Below, in pieces: positions 7,472 through 14,930 of a DNA stretch of 35,516 nt (positions are counted from its first letter, which is position 1; every line of letters starts with the position of its first letter). Origin of the DNA: Sphingomonas hankookensis. GTDB taxonomy: Bacteria; Pseudomonadota; Alphaproteobacteria; Sphingomonadales; Sphingomonadaceae. The DNA lies in NCBI RefSeq assembly GCF_022664465.1, contig NZ_JAKREV010000012.1:1-35516 (forward strand). The letters are read 5' to 3'. The notes below the pieces were generated by a model, which was not told the DNA's origin, ran no database searches, and saw only the letters and a program-made list of their open reading frames with translations. Both the position numbers and the translations under genes were made by a program.

Positions 7472-8659
7472 TTACTGTCGATGATGGACGAATGAGGCCC
7501 ATTCCAACATCATTGCTCGACGCCGATCAACTGCAGTACCACGCCGATAGGCACGTTCTGCTTTGTTTTGAATGGTATGTGCTAACGCCTGCTCCACGAT
7601 CTCACGCGGGTAGCTGGTGGCATCACCTGCCCAGTCGCGAAACGTGCTGCGGAAGCCGTGGGTCGTTATGTGACCATAGTTCATACGACGAAGCAGCATG
7701 GCCATCGCCATGTTGGACTTAGCCGCGCCGCCGATGCCAAACACCGGGGTTGTCGCGGTGAACCTATCTGGCTTCATCTGGGCCAGCACCGCCATGGCCG
7801 CATCAGACAGTGGAACGACATGTTCGGCGCCGGCCTTCATGCGCGTGGACGGTATGGTCCAGAGCTTTCCGTCCAAGTCGACCTCACCCCAGGTAGCGCC
7901 TAGCGCCTCACCGCTACGGGCTGCAGTCAATATGACAAACTCCAGGCACCGAGCTGCCAACGCCGGACGCTGTTTTAGCTGCTGGAAGAACGTAGGCGCT
8001 TCCCGCCAAGGCAGCGCTGCATGATGACCGCGTTCGACGTTTGACTGGTTTGGCAGCAGCAGTGCCAGATGACCGCGATAGGTGGCCGGGTTCATGCTGT
8101 CACGTGGACGAAGGCCGCGCGCCTTTGCCGCGTCGAGAATCTTCTCGATGCGACCGCGTACCCGCTTTGCGGTTTCTGCCTTGGTCAGCCAGATCGGCTG
8201 TAGCACCGCCAACACATCTTCGGTGCCAACGTCGGTGACGGGCACATTCTGCAGTGCCGCCGCATTGTCGCGGAGACTGTTGCGCCACTGCTGCCGATGT
8301 ACGGGATTGCGCCAGCCGTCCTCGACGCTCGAGATGTACTGATTGGCAAAGGCCCCGAAGGTCAGCACCGTGGGCTCCTCCACCGGTGCTTCGGTCCCCA
8401 AAATCCCACGCGGATCCTGACCGACCGCTACTGCCTCACGCACTTCACCGGCGATGCGCCGCGCTGTGGCCAAGCTAACCGACGATACGGGACCGATGCC
8501 GATTTCGGCCCGCTTGCCGTTGGACGCGGTCATGAAGACCCACGAGCGGGCACCCGCCGTCGTGATCCGCAGATACAGGCCACCGCCGTCTGCATGACGT
8601 CCGGGCGCCTTCAACGCTGCGACTCCGCGTACCGTCAGCTTGTTCAATGCGCGCGCCAT
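7472..8659 (-). CDS. int: P4-type tyrosine-recombinase integrase
   Basis: The 395-residue phage/island integrase has the DUF4102-type arm-binding N-terminus (LNKLTVRGVAALKAPGRHAD, then GGGLYLRI), a SAM-like core-binding domain (about 100-195) and a complete catalytic set: R248 in LTAARSGEAL, K275, H334 and R337 in HGFRSTFRDW, H361, and the nucleophile Y371 in AERAYRRG. It should carry out site-specific integration and excision of the host element at an att site. The upstream 330 bases contain repeated short motifs that could be its arm sites. The enzyme appears intact. No adjacent tRNA gene is visible, so the att core is not located. Confidence 0.95.
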   Translation of the reverse strand: MARALNKLTVRGVAALKAPGRHADGGGLYLRITTAGARSWVFMTASNGKRAEIGIGPVSSVSLATARRIAGEVREAVAVGQDPRGILGTEAPVEEPTVLTFGAFANQYISSVEDGWRNPVHRQQWRNSLRDNAAALQNVPVTDVGTEDVLAVLQPIWLTKAETAKRVRGRIEKILDAAKARGLRPRDSMNPATYRGHLALLLPNQSNVERGHHAALPWREAPTFFQQLKQRPALAARCLEFVILTAARSGEALGATWGEVDLDGKLWTIPSTRMKAGAEHVVPLSDAAMAVLAQMKPDRFTATTPVFGIGGAAKSNMAMAMLLRRMNYGHITTHGFRSTFRDWAGDATSYPREIVEQALAHTIQNKAERAYRRGTAVDRRRAMMLEWASFVHHRQ

Positions 8660-8985
8660 GGGCTTCCCGGGGGTTCGAATTCCACCGGTTTCATGCCCAC
8701 TTTCAACTTGGCTTCAGGCGCATCTCGACGAACCGTCGCGAACGCTCGGCAATGCAAGCGCATAGATTAACCATGGATTTTCAATGCCTTATGAGGCTTC
8801 TGCATGAGACTGCTGCGAACGATCGCGAACGTTGGCGAAATCAGCTCTGGCGGAAGAGGTGTCCGTAACATCCTACGTAAGTTCAATGGGTTGATAAATT
8901 TTCGAGCCTTCATGCCCACTTTGATGCCCACTTTCGTATCGAACGCTGAGGATCTCCCGCGAACGTTCGTGCCCAATATGTTTTA
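8660..8985. promoter_or_regulatory. Repeat-rich region upstream of integrase (possible attachment-site arms)
   Basis: TCATGCCCACTTT occurs at 8691-8703 and 8910-8922, and GATGCCCACTTTC follows directly at 8923-8935. A second short motif, CGAACG with GC-rich flanks, recurs near 8736, 8816, 8826, 8940 and 8959. No convincing gene lies here. Repeated short sites beside an integrase promoter are what integrase arm-type or excisionase sites look like. Confidence 0.45.
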
Positions 8986-9680
8986 GTAGTAGGCACTGGC
9001 GCATGGTGGCTACTTAATCCAATTGCGCCGCGTAGCGTTCAGGCTCCGACTAACCTTTGTTCAGTCGTAGACGCGCGTTTCAGCGAAGTTAGAGGGTAGC
9101 AGAGGCATCGCGATCACGGAGTGGACCTAGAACCGTCCGGCACACCTTCCTGCTGCAAAGACCCACTTCCCGCCATGCAGCGGACTTGTTGCGTTTCCCA
9201 ACTTTGCCCGTTCGTTCATGTGGACTGATCAAGCGCCCGAGGAGCCGCGGAGGCCGGCGCTCAACGACGTGAAGTGGGACGAAGCCGTCATTCCGAAGCG
9301 GCTCGCTAAACGGCGGTTTTTGACAAATAGCTGACGTTCGCGCACCGGGCCCTTTGACTCGCGTCCGTTGAACGTCAGCCTTCCCGCTATAGGTAGAATG
9401 ACCCAAATCCGGTCGTTCGCGACCCGTTTTTGGCTTCCCAACTTCGGTCGCCCGTTCATGTCGCTTGAATGTCCGGTATCAAGCGTTCGAGAGTGAACGC
9501 GGAATAGCTTGACCTCGCGCGTATCCCGCTCCGTCGCGCCATAGGCCGGCAACTGACCGACACGAACCAGCCCAAGTCCTCCGAACTCGGCATCGAGCGC
9601 GACCAATGACAGCAGATCCCGGATCTCGCCCCGCTCGAACAGGTCGCCAAGATACAGGAGCGGCACACCCATTGTGCCGT
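8986..9680. other. Non-coding stretch with dispersed intergenic repeat copies
   Basis: No gene with a believable start and family match is seen. Two related blocks stand out. One has TTTCCCAACTTTG, then CGTTCGTTCATG and GACTGATC at about 9195-9230. The other has CTTCCCAACTTCGGTCG and CCGTTCATGTCGCTTG at about 9432-9466. A third copy is at 14409-14452. Several antisense frames are open here but resemble no family. Confidence 0.5.
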
Positions 9681-10142
9681 GGGCATAAAAAAGGGACTGG
9701 CGAGGCCGAGGCGCTTGGCCGATCGCGCGGCGGACTCACGACCAAAGTCCATGCCCGCTGCGATGTCAGAGGTCGCCCGCTCGCCTTCGTCCTGACACCG
9801 GGCCAGGCGCATGACACCCAAGGCTTCGCACCACTGATGCGCATGATCGCCGGCCGGATCAACGCTTTGCTTGCAGATAAAGGCTATGACAGCGGCGCGG
9901 TCCGCGACACCCTGGCCAGCATGAACATTGAGGTCGTGATCCCGTCTCGGCGGAACCGTCGCAACCCGGCACCGCATGACCGGGGCAAGTATCGCTGGCG
10001 CAACCAGATCGAGCGAATGTTCGACAAACTCAAGAACTGGCGACCTGTCGCCACCCGCTACGACAAAGCTGCCGAATCCTATATCGGCTTCGTCAGCCTC
10101 GCGTCAGTTCTGCTCCGGCTGCCCTTTGTGCGCAATGCCTAG
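9681..10142 (+). pseudogene. IS5-family transposase, C-terminal fragment
   Basis: The recognisable part starts at GHKKGTGEAEALGRSRGG and runs through TTKVHARCDVRGRPLAF, LLADKGYDS (second catalytic Asp), RNQIERMFDKLKNWR (catalytic Glu) to the stop at 10140-10142. These are signatures of the IS5 (IS427-like) DDE transposases. The N-terminal half with the first catalytic Asp is missing. The sequence just upstream shows one extra frame disturbance, so the copy cannot transpose by itself. The flanking IS ends were not found. Confidence 0.85.
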
Positions 10143-10252
10143 TTCCAATCGACCTGAATCGTTGCTCCAAGCGCAAGTGCGTCACCATTCCGGCGGCGCA
10201 AGCACCCGTACAGTGATTGACCGATCTGTGGCAATCGCGCAGTCGTTGAACC

Positions 10253-11227
10253 ATGGAAAATCTTCTTCCCATTGCGGAGCAACTCGACCGTGCCGCGGTC
10301 GAATTACGACTCGACCACCCGATACATAATCGCCTCGCCATCATCCTGATCGACAATACGGTCGAATTGATGGTTAAGGACGCCTTGTTCGTCCACACCG
10401 CGATCAGTGGCGATTATGGCGGCATTACCGCCAAGCACCGCAAAATGGCCCGCAGCCGAAATCTGCACCAGCAACTCGCTGTTCTCACTTTTGCTGAAGA
10501 GTTCACATCATTGGAGGCGGAATTTGTCCTAGCGGCACACGACCATCGTAATTCGGCTTATCACGAGGGATATGCTGGCGAACCATATTTGCGACAGCTC
10601 GCGTTTCTCTATTATCATTTCGCCTGTCGGTATCTGACCCGCTTTTCCAAAGCGTTTTACATTTGGTCCAGCCAGTTTCAGTACACGGACATTGGCCGTC
10701 GCTACCATGACGCAAGCCGGGAAGAAGATGGGCTGCTGGGCAAGATCGACCGCGCGAAACTGGCGCAGGTCCTGCTAGATCAGTTGCCCGAACCTTGTGC
10801 TATTCCCTTACAACAGGCTTTGGCGGATGACCTCCATAGAGATCGTGAAGGGGTAATGCGCTCGTTGCGGTTTTTGCGCGACAACACTTGGCCCAAACAC
10901 CCGACGGCAATCCTGCTCGCAAAGGCGCAATTTGAAAGCGCGCGCGATTTCGCTCTCGAGAAACAGGGGTTGGAAAACACATCCTGGGGAACGGCCCGTC
11001 GTATTGAGGCCGTCCAGTTCGCTAACAAAAATCATGCGAATTTTGCGCCGAGATATAAGGCCGTGCCGCATGGAAGTTGGGCGCAGTCGATCGTACGTAT
11101 CCGCTCGGCCGATGACCCTATGCTGGCCACGGTGCTGTTCCAGCGTACGCGCAAAAGCATGGCGTTTCTGCGCGATACGCTTAGCCACGCCGTCTTGAAA
11201 TTGGAAGGCGAACTGCATCGCGATTAG
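10253..11227 (+). CDS. Uncharacterised protein with HEPN-type RNxxxH motif
   Basis: The 324-residue protein is of no family I can name. In its helical N-terminal half there is R99-N-S-A-Y-H104 (HDHRNSAYHEG), which fits the Rx4-6H signature of HEPN ribonucleases with the usual polar residue after Arg. An upstream helix, RLAIILIDNTVELMVK, resembles the first HEPN helix. The C-terminal half is helical, with no transmembrane segment. HEPN proteins often act as abortive-infection RNases or toxins. No antitoxin-like partner (MNT nucleotidyltransferase) lies next to it, so a stand-alone role is likely. The start is ATG at 10253, with no strong ribosome site. Confidence 0.7.
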   Translation: MENLLPIAEQLDRAAVELRLDHPIHNRLAIILIDNTVELMVKDALFVHTAISGDYGGITAKHRKMARSRNLHQQLAVLTFAEEFTSLEAEFVLAAHDHRNSAYHEGYAGEPYLRQLAFLYYHFACRYLTRFSKAFYIWSSQFQYTDIGRRYHDASREEDGLLGKIDRAKLAQVLLDQLPEPCAIPLQQALADDLHRDREGVMRSLRFLRDNTWPKHPTAILLAKAQFESARDFALEKQGLENTSWGTARRIEAVQFANKNHANFAPRYKAVPHGSWAQSIVRIRSADDPMLATVLFQRTRKSMAFLRDTLSHAVLKLEGELHRD

Positions 11228-11317
11228 GCACCCACCCGCGTTGCTGTGGCCGTTGGGCTTAAAGTTGGCACGCAGATGCCGCCACGATTGCAAGCGCCTA
11301 CACTTTCGGCCGCACGA

Positions 11318-11992
11318 TTACCGTGCCGCAGGAATTTTCTTCAGCACTCGGGCAATCTGGAACTCACCCCGGATGGCTTCCATAAGCGCCGCAGCGTTGG
11401 CGAACCCACTAATGTCCATCGTGCCATCGTGGACCTCTTCGTTAGGCCAATCGTACCATCGATAGCGCATGACTTTCCCGACCATCATGCGTTGATAAAG
11501 TTCTCGAGAACGCCCGCGGGACCAAACCTCGTCCGTCGTCCGGATCGCAGCATCATCGTCGAACCGTGCGATCATTTCCGAGCTTGGTGCCTTCTGAAAA
11601 CCCCAGCCCATATAGATGCTATAGCCGTCTCCCCGAGAGATAAAGAACTGATCGCCAGTGTTGAACGAACAACGGTCCTCCTCCTCTATAGCATCATAGG
11701 TACATGTGACCATCCAACGTACTCCGCCCGGCATGTCGAGTTGCGCGGTAAAGGCGGAGGTCAGCAGGTAGTCTATGCCGCGCCAGGTTCGCTTGCAGGT
11801 CGACCGCTCATACCCGGCGGCCTCGAAATGCTTTACGCATTCGATGACGTCAGCGAGTGCGGCTTTCCCCAAGTCACGGTCGACGAGTTCGACGGAGGGC
11901 TCCGTGACCGTGCGAGGTGAACCACGCCTCTGTGCTGTAGCGGGGACGTGGCAGGCCAAGACGACTAGGCAAAGCAAAGTGGATTTTCGCAT
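11318..11992 (-). CDS. Exported protein of unknown function
   Basis: The 224-residue product begins with a clear Sec signal peptide (MRKSTLLCLVVLACHVPATAQ), with likely cleavage after the A-T-A segment, so it should be periplasmic or secreted. The mature part has four scattered cysteines (in IECVKHF, RSTCKRTW, MVTCTYD and RCSFNTGD), suggesting disulfides, and many aromatic residues. No family is recognised. It is isolated, on the minus strand between two plus-strand cytoplasmic genes. A GGGGGAAA stretch immediately precedes the ATG at 11992. Confidence 0.75.
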   Translation of the reverse strand: MRKSTLLCLVVLACHVPATAQRRGSPRTVTEPSVELVDRDLGKAALADVIECVKHFEAAGYERSTCKRTWRGIDYLLTSAFTAQLDMPGGVRWMVTCTYDAIEEEDRCSFNTGDQFFISRGDGYSIYMGWGFQKAPSSEMIARFDDDAAIRTTDEVWSRGRSRELYQRMMVGKVMRYRWYDWPNEEVHDGTMDISGFANAAALMEAIRGEFQIARVLKKIPAAR

Positions 11993-12366
11993 TTTCCCCC
12001 GGGCGGCTTGAGCGCCACGTCTGTGCGCTTCCCTCTTAGGACTGAGGTTACCGGCGGACTATGGGAAAGGACAGAGCCTACGGCGAGCAGTCAGTTCGCC
12101 CCGCGCGTCACGCAATCGGCACCGGCGTCACCAGCACCTCGGTGATGCTGGAGCGGCACGACTCCTACCCGCACGCGAACGGTCTGGCGCTGGCGCTGCG
12201 CAAATCCGTGAGTTCGTCGAGCGCATACACGGTAGGCGCGATTGCTCCCGAATGACGAGCAACATTAATTTCTAGCCCGCAACATAGTGGGCTACGAGCC
12301 TCACCCCGCCAAGGGAGTTGACGCGGGTCGGAGCCGGCTGCAGGCCTGCGTCCTTCGTATCGACGA
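11993..12366. other. Intergenic stretch, no clear gene
   Basis: About 370 bases hold a 64-codon open frame (12061-12255) without a ribosome site, family match or consistent codon pattern. CTAGCCCGCAACATAGTGGGCTA at about 12273-12295 contains TAGCCC and GGGCTA, a six-base hairpin. Nothing else is recognised. Confidence 0.4.
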
Positions 12367-12903
12367 GTGATCTTCTTGGCTCTGCATCGCAAACCTCCTT
12401 CACGCCGCCAGCAGGCACGCTCAGCAGAGAATGATCCACGCCGGTTGCTGGAACCCCCGCCCTCTGCCCACGCTCGAGTTTTGCTCGCCGCTAAGGCTGG
12501 TTTTGGTCCCTATTCCAAGCACAAGAGGCACCCGCATCTTTACGACCTGAAGCGCTATGAGGGCGAGGACGAAGATCCGACTTATTGCGACGAGCATGCG
12601 GGCTTCGGACCCTCCGATATACCGCGCGCCTTACCGCTTCTAAAGCGGGGAATCGCTGCGGGTCTTTTCGGCAAAGGCACGAAGAAGGGCGATCCAAGCC
12701 TGCTGTGGACGGTCGATGACAATGGCTGGATTTATGAGGCGCAGATTACCAATCCGGGCTACGGCCTGTACCATGCTTACCCTGTGCTTCCGAACGAGGC
12801 CATCGCCGGGAAGGTGTTGATGCGCTATGCTGACTATGTCACGCAGCAGAACGATCCCGTCCTCAATTTGTCCCTCGTTGCTGCCAGGAAGCGCTACCAG
12901 TGA
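12367..12903 (+). CDS. Hypothetical protein coupled to an ImmA/IrrE-like protein
   Basis: The product is up to 178 residues and no family is named with confidence. From about residue 39 the sequence looks conserved and globular (AKAGFGPYSKHKRHPHLYDL, TYCDEHAGFGPSDI, LLWTVDDNGWIYEAQITNPG, then YHGYPVLP-like YHAYPVLPNEAI). The first 38 residues are basic and of low complexity, so the true start may be TTG at 12481 rather than GTG at 12367. The stop overlaps the start of the next gene by four bases (GTGA), so the two are co-translated and probably work together, possibly as a toxin/neutraliser-type pair. Confidence 0.7.
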   Translation: MIFLALHRKPPSRRQQARSAENDPRRLLEPPPSAHARVLLAAKAGFGPYSKHKRHPHLYDLKRYEGEDEDPTYCDEHAGFGPSDIPRALPLLKRGIAAGLFGKGTKKGDPSLLWTVDDNGWIYEAQITNPGYGLYHAYPVLPNEAIAGKVLMRYADYVTQQNDPVLNLSLVAARKRYQ

Positions 12904-14204
12904 TCGCAGACACGTTCATCGTTGACGCCTGCTGGCCGAAAATGCCTGCCGATGGCGCGCGCGACGTTGCGGAGATAAGCATCGCAGCCCATGGAGAGCG
13001 GCTGACGCGTTTCCTTGATGTCGAGAAGGGTGCTCAGCGGGATCATTTTCGGACCTCGGCTGTCACTCTCGCATTCTGGCTAGCGGACAATTGGTGGCGG
13101 CTTCGGTACGAATCTCTTGACGGCTCGACACCCTCGGTGAACTGGCGGCTACGCCACGAGCTGAGTTCGGCATCGGGGGGAACATTCTGGCCCCCTCTAA
13201 TGATCCACAGCGCTGGCGAGAATGTTCAGCTGACACTGGCCTTCTCTCGCCATTTAGAAACCTCCCTACTTCGCTATCTCGCGCCGGATACGACCTCGGT
13301 ATCGGGTCGAGCCTTTGAGAAGGGGATCGATCACTTTCTGTATCAGGTCCGGGAGATTTGCGCCTCCGCACTCGACGGAGCTGCTCTCGCCGAACTGATC
13401 TCCACCTTGCAAGACGAGCGGGACGACAAGGCGATTGCCAGTTGGCGGCGTTTAGAGGCGCGGCTCGGCTATGACCCGGATATGGTGCCCGAGCCGATCA
13501 TGCAGGCGCTCGGGGAATTGGAGCGTCGCGTTGGTTCGGCCGGGATCGAAGAAGCCGCCTCCGCCGCCCCCGGGTCGCGCTCGCCAGTCGCACTCGAGAA
13601 TGCCCTGAGCGCGGCTGAAGCATCAGAAGTCCTTGTCGACCTAAGCGCCGCCCATGGCCTGATGCCGCCCGCAAACAATACGCGACCTATGGCACCTTGG
13701 GAGATGGGTAAACTGGCTGCCCACTATCTGCGCCGCCAGCGGGACTTCGGTCTGAGGCCGATCCGTTCGAAGGCATTTTCGGATTTGCTTGGCGCAACAA
13801 AAGAGACGCTGGCCCGTCCCGCGACCGCACGCCGGCTCCCCTACAGCGCAAGGATTGATGACAAGGCAAATCGGTGCAAGGTGGCGCTTGGCTCCGTTGT
13901 CGCACGCGACCGTCGCTTCGAGCTCTCCTGCGCGCTTGGAGACGAGATCTGGTCGAAGTCCGGGTTCGGGATCATTAGCAAGGCAAAGACCGACCGGCAG
14001 AAATTCCAGCGCGCCTTTGCGCAGAATCTGCTCGCTCCCTTTGATGGCATCCGTCAGCACCTCGACACCGATAATCTCGATGATCTTGCAATCGACGACG
14101 CTGCCAAGACCTTCCATGTCCACCCGAACGTCATCAAACGGGTCTTGATCTTAGAACGGGTGCTGCCGCGTCAGACGATTGAAGAACGGATTGAGGCCGC
14201 CTGA
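12900..14204 (+). CDS. ImmA/IrrE (M78)-like protein with degenerate zinc motif
   Basis: The 434-residue protein has residues 339-351 reading RFELSCALGDEIW. M78 metallopeptidases place RFTLAHELGH there, so the HExxH-type zinc ligands are replaced. After it, RQKFQRAFAQNLLAP (366-380) matches the family segment ending FAaeLLmP, and DAAKTFHVHPNVIKRVL (400-416) matches the family C-terminal helices. Residues about 50-110 (FWLADNWWRLRYESL, WRLRHELSSASGG) form a separate N-terminal domain I recall only from uncharacterised relatives. ImmA/IrrE proteins cleave or sense repressors in ICEs and stress responses. This one may be a non-catalytic sensor. It overlaps the upstream gene. Confidence 0.6.
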   Translation: MIADTFIVDACWPKMPADGARDVAEISIAAHGERLTRFLDVEKGAQRDHFRTSAVTLAFWLADNWWRLRYESLDGSTPSVNWRLRHELSSASGGTFWPPLMIHSAGENVQLTLAFSRHLETSLLRYLAPDTTSVSGRAFEKGIDHFLYQVREICASALDGAALAELISTLQDERDDKAIASWRRLEARLGYDPDMVPEPIMQALGELERRVGSAGIEEAASAAPGSRSPVALENALSAAEASEVLVDLSAAHGLMPPANNTRPMAPWEMGKLAAHYLRRQRDFGLRPIRSKAFSDLLGATKETLARPATARRLPYSARIDDKANRCKVALGSVVARDRRFELSCALGDEIWSKSGFGIISKAKTDRQKFQRAFAQNLLAPFDGIRQHLDTDNLDDLAIDDAAKTFHVHPNVIKRVLILERVLPRQTIEERIEAA

Positions 14205-14881
14205 GCCCGACGACGCAAAGGTTGGCGTTGGCTGGATTGAGAAGCAGGAAATACGTAAGCTTGCTGGGAAGGCTGTTCGTGGAAGATAAAGATTTTGTTC
14301 GTTTCCAACAGCGTAGCGCATCAATAGAATGATTGTTCGAATAACGCCTGCCCTTCCCAACCTTGCCCCAGACTGCAACCACAAGTGGACGTTCAGGCCG
14401 CCCGGCTCGCTCCCCAGCTTCGGTCGTTCATTCATGTAGACTGATCCGCTTGCCGTAATCGACGTGTCGATGCCCCGTCCCGGGCCACGGAGGCCGTTCA
14501 AGCAGCTCGCTGACCCATGTTTCCAATCTCTAGGCGCATTGCCCCGAACCGAACGGGAAAGGGGATGAAAGTTGAGGCTTTAGGCGATCCGTGAACCGGC
14601 CGCATCTTCGACCCGCCCCAATTTCAGCCGGTGGTGGCTCCGCGGGGCTTATCGAGACGACGCCAGCCTCAAACGTGAGCCGAGGCGCCGCGCAAAGGGA
14701 TGGGCTCGCCGCAATAGCAGTCGAGGGGATTTCCGTGCGCGACGTGCGCCGTCGACGCCGAGTGGAGGCCGGACTGCTCGTAGCGGACACCATCGAATAC
14801 GTTGGGCCGAGACGCTCACAGCGGCGAGCCTAGTCGTCCACTAACAACTGAAGTATTCGACCAAGCACGTCGGGCCCGGCG
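14205..14881. other. Long non-coding leader region upstream of the reverse transcriptase
   Basis: About 680 bases lack a convincing gene. At 14409-14452 is a copy of the dispersed intergenic repeat (CTTCGGTCGTTCATTCATG, then AGACTGATC) also seen near 9200 and 9440. An 80-codon frame at 14591-14833 has no family match. Because many defence RTs are preceded by a structured non-coding RNA, this leader is the place to look for one. Confidence 0.4.
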
Positions 14882-14916
14882 CCGTTAGTTACCCGTCGGC
14901 AATCCGACCCTAACGG
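14882..14916 (+). ncRNA. Strong hairpin just upstream of the RT start (candidate RNA element)
   Basis: CCGTTAG (14882-14888) pairs with CTAACGG (14910-14916). Inside it GTCGG (14895-14899) pairs with CCGAC (14904-14908) around a CAAT loop, leaving an asymmetric internal bulge. The structure ends 14 bases before the RT start codon, and the RT has no strong Shine-Dalgarno. It could be part of an RT-associated non-coding RNA or a translational control hairpin. Neither is shown. Confidence 0.45.
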
Positions 14917-14930
14917 GGTACACGCTAGGC

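Noticed and set aside
8660..8690. tRNA T-arm-like string GGTTCGAAT beside the integrase start
   Set aside because: The stem does not pair properly, position 61 is not C, and no acceptor, D or anticodon arm is found nearby.
9229..9672. 147-codon minus-strand frame beside the IS5 fragment
   Set aside because: Parts look protein-like (LLYLGDLFERGEIRDLLSLV), but it runs through repeat DNA, has no ribosome site and matches no family I know. It may be a remnant, but I cannot support a call.
12061..12255. 64-codon frame between the exported protein and the M78-like pair
   Set aside because: No ribosome site, no family and no coding-like pattern.
14591..14833. 80-codon frame in the leader of the RT gene
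   Set aside because: Arg-rich, without a ribosome site or family match, and open on both strands as expected by chance at this GC.
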